A DNA stretch of 64,000 nucleotides from positions 437,480 to 501,479 of the forward strand of contig WSUB01000003.1 in the NCBI GenBank assembly GCA_019633425.1. Direction: 5' to 3'. Source of the DNA: Tulasnella sp. 424 (Eukaryota > Basidiomycota > Agaricomycetes > Cantharellales > Tulasnellaceae). The translations under genes and the position numbers were made by a program. This document shows positions 22,556 through 33,383 of this stretch, one piece after another (positions within the stretch are counted from its first letter, which is position 1; the number at the start of each line of letters is the position of its first letter). The notes under the pieces were generated by a model. That model ran no database searches and was not told the origin of the DNA. It was given only the letters and a program-made list of their open reading frames with translations.

Positions 22556-23360
22556 ATGGACACTCTTCGTCAACGAGTTCCATTTAGACAAGCTGGCGAA
22601 GATGAACTCAACCCTGAGGACGACGAACGGCATGTCATGGACGAGCAAGGTGAGTTTGGCACTCAACGCCCACGACATTCCCAGCGACGTTACTGACCAC
22701 ATCGCAACAAACCTCCATCAGAGCAACAAGAACTGATCAACACTTTGAGGGAGGCAGCTAGAACAGCTGACAGAATACATATCCGCTCTCTCAGAATGGT
22801 CTTGATTGCCGCCATCATGATGTACGTTTCGCACTGTCAAAGCTCACTTTGTCTTCCGCTGGGGGCTTCAGGCTGTCAGCCGTTGTGGCCTCGAGTCCCC
22901 CACGCTGACTGCGCTCATCCGTAGCCAAGTCAATTTCCTGACCATGCTGATAATCAATCGGCGCCGCCAAGCCCTGGTGCCGACTCCTCTCGGCATGATT
23001 TTCAACTTCGCCCCATCCCCTCTCATCCCGATTCCAACCGCCTTCACCATGCTGGCGATCGCCCTACACATTTTCGACTCCATGTCTCTCTCGAGGAACC
23101 CAAGAATGTCGCTTTTGGACGTCGACATGCCCTTTGACACGACTGGTATCCTAGATGGGCCCTTCCGCAAACGCGCCGTGCTCTATCTCATCGCCCCATT
23201 CATGTCCGCCGTCCTGAAAAGAAGTTTTTCCCAGACAGTTTGGTGGCTTATGCCAGCGATAATCATTGGGCTGATTGCCCTGGCCCAGAAATGGATGAGG
23301 GAGACGGATGAGGGAGTTGAGCGCCTCGAGGAGCTACAATACGACGCACGAGGCGCATAG
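22556..23360 (+). CDS. Multi-pass membrane protein of unknown function
   Basis: Three exons, join(22556..22649, 22722..22821, 22925..23360), 209 residues, all GT-AG. The N-terminal 45 residues are charged (MDTLRQRVPFRQAGEDELN), followed by an amphipathic helix region (REAARTADRIHIRSLRM). There are then about four hydrophobic stretches: VLIAAIMIQVNFLTMLII, IPTAFTMLAIALHIF, VLYLIAPFMSAVL and WWLMPAIIIGLIALA. The short C-terminal tail is charged. I do not recognise a family. The intact frame, ordinary introns and tight pairing with NudCD1 suggest a conserved gene, probably of an endomembrane. Confidence 0.75.
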
Positions 23361-23671
23361 CCTCTCCCGCAGGGTCTCTCGCCTTAGCTTGCCATCCTGT
23401 CATTCCTTCTCAAACCTTTTTGCGGTTTATCCGCTCAATATATCTTGATGTAGCCCTAGGTCGCCTGCGCGTTTAGGTGTGTCGAGTCTTTCCCGATCAT
23501 GGGAGAACAGAACGTCAGGCGCCATTGCATTGAGATGCCATAGGTAAGGGACACAACAATAAAGTTACGGAGCATGGTATCAATACAAATTTTCAAATGT
23601 CTATAGCGAGATAGCTTATGGCTGCTGTATCGTGTTACTCCTCGCCACGTCTAGTGGGGGTGGGTCGACTT
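23361..23671. other. Intergenic, convergent 3' ends
   Basis: About 310 bases between the stops of the membrane protein gene and the Aurora kinase gene. No gene seen. An ACAATAAAG element near 23558 could serve as a poly(A) signal. Confidence 0.45.
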
Positions 23672-25375
23672 TCAGTGTTTTCGGTGCCACTTCAAAATCC
23701 AAGGGTGTTCCAACACTTCTGACAATGATATCCTCTTATCAGGGTCGTATACAAGCAGCTGAAGAGAATGGCGGTTAGTGACAGGTATAGGCTTTTGCGA
23801 ACTCGGATATAAGTAGGAGACCTACCTTGCTTATGACGTCCTTTGCTTCCTCCGACATGTGCGAAGGGAATTGGTAACGAACGCGGGCAATCCTTTTATA
23901 TGTTGCTATCGTTCAGAGAGATCAGCCTGAGTGAGCCCAAGGGAACCAACACGTAAGTGAACCAACCTTTCTCATCCTTGTCCTCAAATGGCGGCCTCCC
24001 GCATAGGAACTCATACGCCAACACTCCTATTGCCCAATGATCTACCTTCTCATTGTACACCTTTCCCTCGATCATCTCAGGTGGCAAATAATCCAGAGTC
24101 CCACAGAATGTGTTCCGTCGTTGGCTTGGCGCATGCACACTCCATCCGAAGTCGCCAATCTTCAGAGAACCGTCTAGACCGATGAGAAGATTTTCGGGCT
24201 TGATGTCGCGGTGTATAATCTTTTTTGAGTGGAGGTACCTAAGCGCGTCGGCCATTTGGGCAATGTACTAAAACACCGCAGTCTCGGATCAGTTTGGTGA
24301 GGGGAGATGCAACACTGAAAGGGCACAAACCCGACTGCTTCTCCGATCACTGAAAGAGCCTTGCTTTGTAAGTTGCTTGTACATCTCTCCGTCAGCAGCA
24401 TATTCGAGCATCAAATATATTCGCTTTTGGTCATGGAAGAAGCCATAAAGACGTAGGATGTTTGGGTGTCTGGAGGTTGGATGATCGGTCATTAATACAA
24501 AACCCACTTTGGTAAAAGAACGAACCTCAGATTTTGCTGAATCTCTATTTCTCTACGAGCCTGCTTGATGACACCGTTGTCGATGATTTCTGTCTTGTAT
24601 AGGCACTTGAGGGCGATGATGTACTTTGGAGTAGTTTTCGTTCGCGCCATGTAGACGCGACCAAACTTTCCCTTCCCAAGGGGCCGACCGATCTCAAGCT
24701 CGTTCAAATTCCATTGACGCGTCGGGTTGGCCCTGATAGATGGGATGCTGTCAGTCCGGTCAGGCGTAGCCATTCCCGCCGAATCACTGACCCGCAAACT
24801 GAGGAGTCAAGGGCAAGAACTCGTTCATCTTCAGATGATATTTGAACATCGTTCCTTTCCGGGAAGTCCTCATCTTGGTCTAGGCTTCCGTCGTAGGTCC
24901 CAATATCGAGCTCGGTTGGGAGAGCCTCTTTCTTTGGCGGCAGGAGTGCACTCTTTGGCAAAGCTGCGGCAAGTGACTGCATCCTAAATGCATCACCAGT
25001 AGCCGTTGAAGGCTAAAACCGTGAATGGAATGAAGGGTCTTAGACGTGTGGAACCCTCGATGACCAAGAACTTACGTTGGATTGGTTCTCTTTCTGCTCC
25101 TGCGATGCTTGAATGGATACGACTGACCCCTCAGAGGCATGGTTGAGTTGTGACGTTTTGGCTCGGGTAGCTTTTGAGGGAGAAGTGGGAGGGTTGATTG
25201 CTAGAGTCAGGGGTTCACGCTTAGGGCTTGTCGGTGCTGTTTGTCCAGCCGTTCTGGAGCTCGTCGGTTGAAACTTGCTGGGCATAGCTCGAGGAGGTTT
25301 GGATGACATTTGTTTAGGCTGGGTGCCCTGAGCGGTTCTATTGGCGTCTCCTCCGAGGCGGCCTTTAGCGTCCAT
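23672..25375 (-). CDS. Aurora protein kinase (Ipl1/Ark1 type)
   Basis: Seven exons, complement(23672..23758, 23826..23905, 23967..24267, 24331..24469, 24526..24747, 24792..25012, 25076..25375), 449 residues. It is the mitotic Ser/Thr kinase of the chromosomal passenger complex, acting at kinetochores and the spindle. The N-terminal 185 residues are disordered, with SPKREP and TSPSKATR motifs. The kinase domain starts [18 protein letters not shown], with ALK lysine in [17 protein letters not shown] (residues 213-220), [10 protein letters not shown] (233-242) and activation loop [16 protein letters not shown], whose Thr247 is the autophosphorylation site equivalent. The WSVHAPS segment is diagnostic for Auroras. 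The domain ends [11 protein letters not shown]. All introns are GT-AG; one is only 44 bases. Confidence 0.95.
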
Positions 25376-26432
25376 CGTGGTGTAGTCGGTGAGGGTGATA
25401 GAAGAGGCCAAAGTTTAGGAGGTTTGTCAGTTCAACACCCAACTTTCCGACGCTCTGGTCGCGTCGACGGTTTGGGCTCACGTGAGTTCGACCATCCATC
25501 ACCCACTCCCGACAAAAAGTCGCTTTAACACCTACAGAGAAAAATACATGGCCACCATTTCGAACAATTATGTATTTGGATACTCTTTACCGCTACCGAG
25601 GCTGTGCACACGGTCATTGCCCAAACATCGAGCCACAGCCCCCCTCGCCGTCTGAAAAGCCTGCCTTGGCTCAAGCCCCGCAATCCCCTCCTCAACCCTG
25701 CAACAGCGCCCGGATTGACACTCGAGCATTATTAGTTTACACAACGGTCTGCTTTAATGAAGATGCCCGTCCTTTCTCGCCCGTATCTACAGTGCCCCCT
25801 GCGGACAAGCCTCAAATACATAGGAACCCACTTCTGCAGCAAAGCATATACTTGAAGTCGATTCTTGTACTCGACAAGGCATGCCTTTTTCCCCTTTTCA
25901 TTCGGAAATGAGAGTAGTGGCTTCCAAGGCAAGCGGCAGCCCCATAACGCCTCGTGGTCCTGGCTTCACACATCCACTTCGGCGCTCTGACCTAACCCGA
26001 CACGATCACATCAAATAAGTTCAATTGGATACCCTCTATAGAGTCTCACGATCAGTTTTACTTGACTCTGTCCCAAAGATGCACGAAGACCCCTGATACC
26101 GACGACGTCCGTTTTACGCTCGTTGAAACGTCACAATTACCCAAAATATCGCGCATGCATTTCCATTTTATCTCAGCTAGTAGCAAAATGAGAAGCATAT
26201 ATAAGCTCTACGGCCCTCCGCTAGAGCAACTTTTATCGAAAATTTCTGTTCCTTTCGATTGCGATCGCTAGCGAAAGGTGGTACCCGGAGACGAAGACCG
26301 AGAGGCCATACATCACTGTAGAAAGAGATTACCGCAAAATTAAACTGGTAGGTAAATTTCATTGCTGCGTAAACTTTAGGCTTTTGGCTGACTTCTAGAA
26401 CATTGTAGTTCAAGGGCAGGCTCGCTGACGAA
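25376..26432. other. Intergenic between Aurora kinase and F-box genes
   Basis: About 1.05 kb, divergent promoters. The open frame at 25570-25911 is Pro/Gln-rich and has no recognisable domain, so I do not call it. A CATATATAAGC element near 26196-26206 is TATA-like, about 230 bases before the F-box start. Confidence 0.4.
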
Positions 26433-28100
26433 ATGACCTATCCGTCAACCCTCTCCATGAGTGGTCCGAACCACGATCCTACGGAGGCCAACGCTCCACA
26501 TGGCCCACAGAAGATCACAGCCACTCCCTTCGAACGCCTTCCTATCGAATTGTTTGCAGAGGTTATCACTACTATCCTCTCGGGGACTTCGGCCCGCCTA
26601 CCTATCTACTATCGGCAAATGATGCTTCTGAGACTTGTTTCCTCCTTTTGGTGGAACGTCATCGACCGCGGAACACCACACCTGTGGTCGGCATCCTCGT
26701 CCGAAATGCACCCACAACTAGTCCACCTCACCCTTCAGAGATCCCGACATACGCCCCTCACGATCATATGTGGCCAAGGCACCAGTTCACCGTGGGGACC
26801 GGCAGAGGAGACCTATCAGAAATCGGTTGGACCGCACTCTCACCGGTGGCGCTACCTTTGTGCGGAAGGGACGGTGAGAGGGAGCGCACTCGGGATCGCT
26901 CTGCAGCCTTTGCTGGGCCGCCCCCTACCTCGGCTGGAAGGGTTGCACGTCTCTGTCAACACCTGGGTGAAACCTGGAGAAGGAGAATTGGACGAATACC
27001 CACACATGATACACGCCCCTTCCCTTGAAAATGTTGTGCTGGTCAACTGCGCGGTGCCATCAGAGAGTCTGGTCGGCCTCTCGGGTCTGCGCAGTCTGCG
27101 ACTAGGAACGTTGCATCCAGGACTCTTTAACCATCACTATCGCCCACCCGTCATTTCGCTGTCCGACCTAGTCTCCATACTCAAGTTCTCCCCGTCGCTG
27201 GTTTCATTCCAGCTTATGGGTTACAGCGGCGTCGTCGACTCTCCATCCCCAGCACATTCCTTGACCATGCCTCACCTCCGAGTACTCCGTTTTAGTCGAG
27301 TCGAAGGCTCTTTCATTTGGAATGTCTTGAAGCGACTGGACACTCCCTCGCTGAAGCAACTCGAAATCGAACCGTCCGCCGGACCAACTGCGGACACCGA
27401 CCAGACGGAGCTTCTCGCCATAGTCGGAAGCCGAATATCGATTGCAACTCGGAATAGGACGTCTTCTTCAGTACTGCGAGTGGAGGCCACAGAATTGAGG
27501 GTAAAAGTCCGTTACGGCTCCAGTTCTTTTACGTTCAGGCCTTCGATCACAACCAACGCAGACCCGCTGCTTTTCCGGCCACTAATGGAACATCTGGTCA
27601 AGGAGACGGCGCGACTAGATGCTAAAACACCCAGCACGCTCGAAATTGCGATCCACAGTTTCCCCATGATCCGTCCAGCACTCATGCTCGTTCATGAGTT
27701 CTTTGGGCACTGCATACAAAAGCTCGTTTTCCTCTGGTTTAACATAATCACAATCGAAGATATCAACAACGTCGTGGAGAGCATGACAACGGGGATAACA
27801 ACCGAGCGCACAAATGATCCGTGCATGTTTCCCAACGTCACCAACCTTGAATTCCACGTACACCGCAATATGGGACGAGGGCCATCGCAAGACTCGCCGG
27901 GATTTGCCAACCGTGTTGTGGAAATTGCGAGGATCAGGGCCAATGGTGCCGTATGTGCTATCCATCAGGTCACGATACCTTTTGGGGCCATCTCGCCCCA
28001 ATCGTTGGAAGAGCTACAGTCGCTGGTCCCTTGTGTTGAAGCATCGACCGGTTTCGTGGAGGTATGTGTTTCGGGTGTCGTGGCTAAGCTAGAAGCCTGA
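26433..28100 (+). CDS. F-box protein
   Basis: Single exon, 555 residues. After a 30-residue leader comes an F-box-like segment: FERLPIELFAEVITTILSG, then RQMMLLRLVSSFWWNVIDRGTPHLWSA, the typical pattern in the large agaricomycete F-box families. The rest is leucine-rich, with LRR-like periodicity (LEGLHVSVNTW, LENVVLVNCAVP, LRSLRLGTLHPG, LRVLRFSRVEGSF, LKQLEIEP). Such proteins are substrate receptors of SCF ubiquitin ligases; the substrate cannot be predicted. No intron is needed. Confidence 0.85.
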   Translation: MTYPSTLSMSGPNHDPTEANAPHGPQKITATPFERLPIELFAEVITTILSGTSARLPIYYRQMMLLRLVSSFWWNVIDRGTPHLWSASSSEMHPQLVHLTLQRSRHTPLTIICGQGTSSPWGPAEETYQKSVGPHSHRWRYLCAEGTVRGSALGIALQPLLGRPLPRLEGLHVSVNTWVKPGEGELDEYPHMIHAPSLENVVLVNCAVPSESLVGLSGLRSLRLGTLHPGLFNHHYRPPVISLSDLVSILKFSPSLVSFQLMGYSGVVDSPSPAHSLTMPHLRVLRFSRVEGSFIWNVLKRLDTPSLKQLEIEPSAGPTADTDQTELLAIVGSRISIATRNRTSSSVLRVEATELRVKVRYGSSSFTFRPSITTNADPLLFRPLMEHLVKETARLDAKTPSTLEIAIHSFPMIRPALMLVHEFFGHCIQKLVFLWFNIITIEDINNVVESMTTGITTERTNDPCMFPNVTNLEFHVHRNMGRGPSQDSPGFANRVVEIARIRANGAVCAIHQVTIPFGAISPQSLEELQSLVPCVEASTGFVEVCVSGVVAKLEA

Positions 28101-28616
28101 TATAATGCACGTTTCAGATGTAATCGTTTCAAGAGCACCAGTGGTCTGACGGCTGCACGAGCAGTGAGGGGTCGGGCTGAGAGCGATGAGAAACCGGAGT
28201 GGTATAGCTATAGATCGATAAATTGGCACTTACTTTCGCGTTGCCTCGTGCGCCAAGACTATGAGACTCCTTCCTGAGGAGATGGTGATATCTTCATGTC
28301 ATAGACTCGTGCAGGCTCATCTCCCGCATGCCGAGGACCGGCAGATTCGGGGTGACTACCCCTGGGTTAAGATGGTTGGCACAGTGTCCACGTGTGTCAT
28401 CGAAAATTAGAAATGCCCGGTTATGTTTACGCCATTGTAAGTCGTCCGAGGAGGACCATAAAGGTCATCGGGTGCTTTGAGGTCGAGATGCCGTCATTCG
28501 CCGAAATTTCAATTTGGGTTCTCACGGCGTGTCTGGACCTCGTTCCTTTCTTTTCAACTCTCCCTCCCCAATCCTTTCCCTCCATCCAAACTCGTTTCTT
28601 GTCCCCTTTTATCACT
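28101..28616. other. Intergenic, malate dehydrogenase promoter
   Basis: About 515 bases, no gene seen. A CT/CA-rich leader (TCCCCTTTTATCACT) precedes the ATG, as expected for a highly expressed fungal gene. Confidence 0.4.
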
Positions 28617-29952
28617 ATGTTCAGACTCTCTGCTACCGCCCGGAATGCCGTCAACGCCAGGACGTTCTCGTCCTCGGCTTCTCGCAACACCAAGGTCGCC
28701 GTTCTCGGTGCTGCTGGTCAGTATTCTAATTTGCACGCATTCCCTGCGTTTTGAGAATGAGTTCTGATCTCGAACTTCCCTATCCCTTCCCACCTTGGAC
28801 CTCGAAATCAACGATGGACTCAAAACGCTGTCAATGAAATGAACCTATATATTCTGGCGCTCCAGGTGGAATTGGCCAGCCATTGTCACTTCTCCTCAAG
28901 GCTGAGCCTCTCGTCTCCAATTTGAGCTTGTACGACATCCGCGGCGCTCCTGGCGTTGCAGCAGACGTTAGCCACGTTGACACTTCCAGCGAGGTATGTC
29001 CCGCATGGTGTTGGGTCTGAAATATTTATTACGTCGGACGAAAGAGCCTAACTAGTCCGAATCGCCGACTTCGTTCGGCTTGTCTCGAATAGGTCAAAGG
29101 CTATTCTGCAGACAACCTCACTGGTGCCCTTGAGGGCGCGGAGGTCGTCATCATCCCCGCCGGTGTTCCCCGCAAGCCTGGCATGACCCGTGATGACCTC
29201 TTCAACACCAACGCCTCCATCGTCCGTGACCTTGCGAAGGAGATCGCCAAGACCGCCCCCAAGGCTCATGTCCTGATCATCTCTAACCCCGTCAACTCGT
29301 ACGTCTTCCTTCCTACTGGGAGAGGACTAGTCTAACACGAACGCTCGCGGTTTGCAGCACCGTCCCAATCGTTGGCTCCGTCTTCAAGAAGGCCGGCACC
29401 TTCGACCCCAAGAGGCTCTTCGGTATCACCACTCTCGACGTTGTCCGCGCTTCTCAGTTCACCTCCGGCCTCGTTCCTGGCTCGGCTGCCGAGACCACCG
29501 TCGTTCCCGTCATTGGTGGCCACTCCGGTGTCACCATCGTTCCTCTCCTCTCCCAATCAGCCATCGGCAAGAACATCAAGCCTGGTTCCGAGGAGTGGAA
29601 GGCTTTGGTCCACCGCATCCAATTCGGTGGTGATGAAGTCGTCAAGGCCAAGGACGGTGCTGGATCCGCTACCCTCTCCATGGCTTACGCTGCCGCCAAA
29701 TTCGCCAACCTTCTCTTGAGGGCTCTCAGCGGCGAGAAGGGCCTCGTTACCCCGACCTTCGTTGAGAGCGAGCTCTACAAGGCCCAGGGCGTCAACTGGT
29801 TCTCATCCAACGTCGAACTTGGTCCTGAGGGTGTCGCCAAGATCCACGAGGTCGGCTCCGTTGTTCCCGAGGAGCAGGCCTTGATCGAGGCTTGCTTGCC
29901 CGAACTTGCCAAGAACATCGCTAAGGGCGAGAACTTCGTCAAGAACTCGTAG
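28617..29952 (+). CDS. MDH1: Malate dehydrogenase, mitochondrial, NAD-dependent
   Basis: Four exons, join(28617..28716, 28866..28993, 29093..29298, 29358..29952), 342 residues. It interconverts malate and oxaloacetate in the TCA cycle. The basic presequence ([19 protein letters not shown]) ends before [20 protein letters not shown], the NAD-binding Rossmann start. Substrate-binding arginines lie in [19 protein letters not shown], the catalytic Asp in the LDVVRASQF segment and the catalytic His in [13 protein letters not shown]. The length matches the mitochondrial class. Introns are GT-AG; the first follows the GAAG|GIG codons. Confidence 0.96.
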
Positions 29953-30486
29953 ATGTAGTTGTCGAGTGTTGTACCCATCTTCTAAAAGCCTAATACTTAT
30001 CGAACGGCGCTTTCGACATATGTTTTTGTTTGCCTTGCTGCTGCCCCAACTTGGAAATCAAACTGACTAAGATAATAGTTTAGAATTGTTCCTATGAAGC
30101 CTCAAGGGTTGTGTGAACCTTAAACAACCGTCTTTATGTCATTGAATGGCTTGTAAACCTCAGTTCCTATGTCGTCCAGGCGAGAATCCATGAGTACTTG
30201 ACCATGTCTTTAAGCCAAGAGACTTCGCACTACAGTGGCTCCATGCACCCAACTTGCAGTCATCAAGAGGAGAGGAAAGGCGATGCGTTCACGTCATTCG
30301 AAAGGAGCGTCTAGACGACGGGAGGCTCCGAATCAATTCACATGCCAGGAACGAGACAACATCGAGTATTTGACAACAGGATACATGGCCTGCAAATCCG
30401 TACAGCAACATGAATTACATGAAGTAGTATACAGTCGGGTGTCAAGAAACGAATCTCGGTCGGTCTCTAACTGCCCAACTGAAACG
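29953..30486. other. Intergenic, convergent 3' ends
   Basis: Between malate dehydrogenase and the kinase-TPR gene. No gene recognised; the small frame at 30235-30534 overlaps the end of the TPR gene and looks spurious. Confidence 0.45.
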
Positions 30487-32714
30487 TTACCGCGTTGGTT
30501 TGAGTTGTTGACGGGTGTGGGCGGCCCGTTCTAATGTCTCCGTTACACCCTGATTACCTCCGATTTCTTCGAAAATTCCAGCGGCTTGTTCATAAAGGTG
30601 TATTGCATCTTCGTGCTGATCCTGGTCGTCGTGGACGTCACCAAGGCACGCCAGTGTCCAGGCTCTTCCGTTTCTGTCACCAATTTCAAGCTGAATTTGC
30701 AGAGCTTCGGAGCATAGCTGGACAGCCTGGCTGTACCGTTTTTGACTCCGATACACGTCAGCGAGACAACACAGAGCGTGGGCTCTCAGTCGTCTGCCTG
30801 CGCAGACTTGGACGGCCTCGGAGTACAACCTAGCGGCATCGCTAACCTCCCCTTGAACCCGATGCACCGCAGCAAGACCCAACAGACCCTGGCCTCTCCC
30901 TTGCATGTCGCCGGCATCGGTCCTGATTTGGACGACCTCCGAGAAGAGTGGAGTGGCTTTGCTGTACTCCCCTTGAACCCGATGCACCTCGGCGAGGCCA
31001 AAGAGAGCATCGGCTTTTCCTGAATTGTTAGCGGTATCTGTGTATATGTTTAAGGCTTCGGTATAATATTTTGACGCGTTGATATAGTCATTCTGATTTT
31101 TATGCATTTCTCCCATTTGCATGAGAAGATCGACAGAATGAGCTCGGGAACCGGACGTGTTTGAGGCCCGCTGAGGATCTGGAGCAACCATTGGCTATAT
31201 GGTGATATGTCAGATTGCCTTCAAATGACCCCAAAACTTCAACCAGCACCACTTGCCATCCAAGTCATTGGCTTTCTACAATCCTCAGCCGTCGGCCGCT
31301 TGCTGGGATCAATGCTCCAACATTTAATCATGAGCGAGTAAAGAGCCCGAAGCAACACCATGCGAATGTGATCCGCAGCGGATGGGAGGTTTCCTTGAAT
31401 GACGTGTATGACGACCACTGAGTCCTTTTGGATATTTTGAAATGGAATGGCATTCGTCATAACCTATTTCAGCATTAATCGTAAGCTCCTGTTCAGTACG
31501 ATTCCCGAATCTTGGTATACCTCATAGAATATCCAACCTAACGCCCATATATCACTCCACAGGCCAGGTTCGTCGTCCCTTAACAGCTCTGGAGCAGCCC
31601 ACCGGAGTGTATACTGATTGCCGGTCAGCGTAACAGTATTGGTGGCTTCATCAAATTTCGTCTCGAGTAACAGTGCTGGTTGCGCTCCGTTTTCGCGTTT
31701 GTCGGGTTCTGCGGTAGGATCCTTTTTCACGAGCCGACGGGCGGAACCGAAGTCCGTGATTACTGCCCGATATCTCGAGTTCACTACTACGTTGACCTAC
31801 GCAATGTAGAGTTAAGCTTGCTAAGGGTCGTTTCACAGTAATGCCCGGACCCACCGATTTGAGGTCGCCATGGTATATCGGCGGATCCCGATTGTGAAGG
31901 TATTCCACTCCTTTCGTGACGTCATTCATCTGGGATACGGTTTCTCAGAGGACGGCTCGAAAGGTAGTGTCCTGTTCTTACCAGCCATATTCGTTCAGGG
32001 ATTTCCCAGTCCGCTGAGGCCACAAAGTCTTTCAAATTCCCGTTGGTTGCCCAGGGAAACACCAGCCAGACCCTATCCTCGGACATATCTTCAACAAATC
32101 CTTCAAGCTTGATGACGTTTTTATGAGAAAGTTCGGTTAAGAATTTCGCTTCTCTGAGTGCCAACTAAGAGGGCTCAGCGCTGTGCGAACGCTCCGACGC
32201 GTTGTGATGACTCACCCCTAATACTCGCTCTTTGACCTTTCCATTTTCGATCTTCAGCTGCTTTACGGCTACAGTCTAACAGGTTGGAGTCGACCAGGCG
32301 GTCAAAATTTGTTGGAAGAAACAGGAGAGTCTGATTGAAACACACCTTTCGCGTGGAGGCTCTATCGTCGGACTCGTTCTTGCGTCCGGCACGTGCTGCA
32401 TTGTCCGTTTTGTCTTCATTGCCAGAGGTAGAGACCAAGAACGCTCGTGAGACCGTCGCATGTCCCCCATGGAACTCGGAGGCGTCTTCCTCGAATTCGA
32501 TCAAGGAAGGATCAATTCGCCATTCCGCAAGTTTCTGGAGCTTATCGCTCTATGAGGAAATAAACTTTCGTGAGCAACTATGATAATTCGTCACAATTCG
32601 GGTGGGACGTACTAATTTGCTGCTTGTCGGGGGTGTACTTCCGGTATCGCCTGGATCGGACCCGGACGGACCACCACGACCGGCGTCGTCGTTTTCTAAT
32701 TTGTCTACAAGCAT
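30487..32714 (-). CDS. Protein kinase-TPR fusion protein
   Basis: Eight exons, complement(30487..31178, 31253..31463, 31521..31796, 31855..31929, 31982..32164, 32216..32275, 32346..32549, 32613..32714), 600 residues. The N-terminal half is a tyrosine-kinase-like (TKL) type kinase domain: EFHGGHATVSRA glycine loop, TVAVKQLK (Lys107), REAKFLTELSHKNVIKLEG, VFPWATNGNLKDF hinge, HGDLKSVNVVVN (residues 203-214, HGD in place of HRD), TDFGSARRL (Asp223) and WSDIWALGWIFYEV. The C-terminal half holds about five TPR repeats (ADALFGLAEVHRVQGEYSKA, and so on). Kinase and TPR join through an intron with donor GTGGTG (31179-31252), so the exact junction is less sure. Such fusions are expanded in agaricomycetes. 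Catalytic Lys and Asp are kept, so the kinase is probably active. Confidence 0.85.
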
Positions 32715-33383
32715 TGGGCGTCGTAGTAGGACAGGATGGTCGACGGTTAGGTGAGTTAATGGTTAAGGAGTAGTTTCGCCGAGGAGGGAGTAAGTGAATG
32801 AAGTTGGGGGAACGGGTGGTGAATCACCGCAGGGAGTCTTAAATGCTATTGGGCCGTGAGTCCTAATATGCCTTTCCCCTCGAGGCGAAGAACACACGCG
32901 CGGATGGTATGTGTCCCACATTGTCGGGAACCTTATTTATCTGATTGCCTCAATTCTCTCTGTTTGATGAGGACTGATTTGTTCCTAGAAAGGCATCGGT
33001 TCTCCTCGTTTATTCTCAAAGTAGGTGAGAAGATCTACTTGACGTGACCATTCCGGCAATTAGCGAAATGTTCCTTACAGCCTGAAACGAGTCGCACCAA
33101 TATAACCTCTGATCATCTCTCGTCTATGACGCTCAATAAAGGAACTACGTGTGTCAGCCGAATCGTGCAATGAATCATCCTTGAATTTGCACCCGAGCGA
33201 GAGGACACCATATAAAGAGGTTTGCGTTTCTACCTAAATGTCAAAGCGAGCGAGGTCCAATAGAGAGAAGTAAAGTAACGGGGAAATGAATGCAGAAGAA
33301 GGGCATCTAAATATAAAAGGAGTCGGGTTCATGCACACGGTCCATTAACGAAACCAAAATCATGAACAGAAAGATGAATGAGC
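32715..33383. other. Intergenic between kinase-TPR and ABC transporter genes
   Basis: About 670 bases; no gene recognised. It contains the kinase-TPR promoter and the 3' end of the ABC transporter. Confidence 0.45.
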
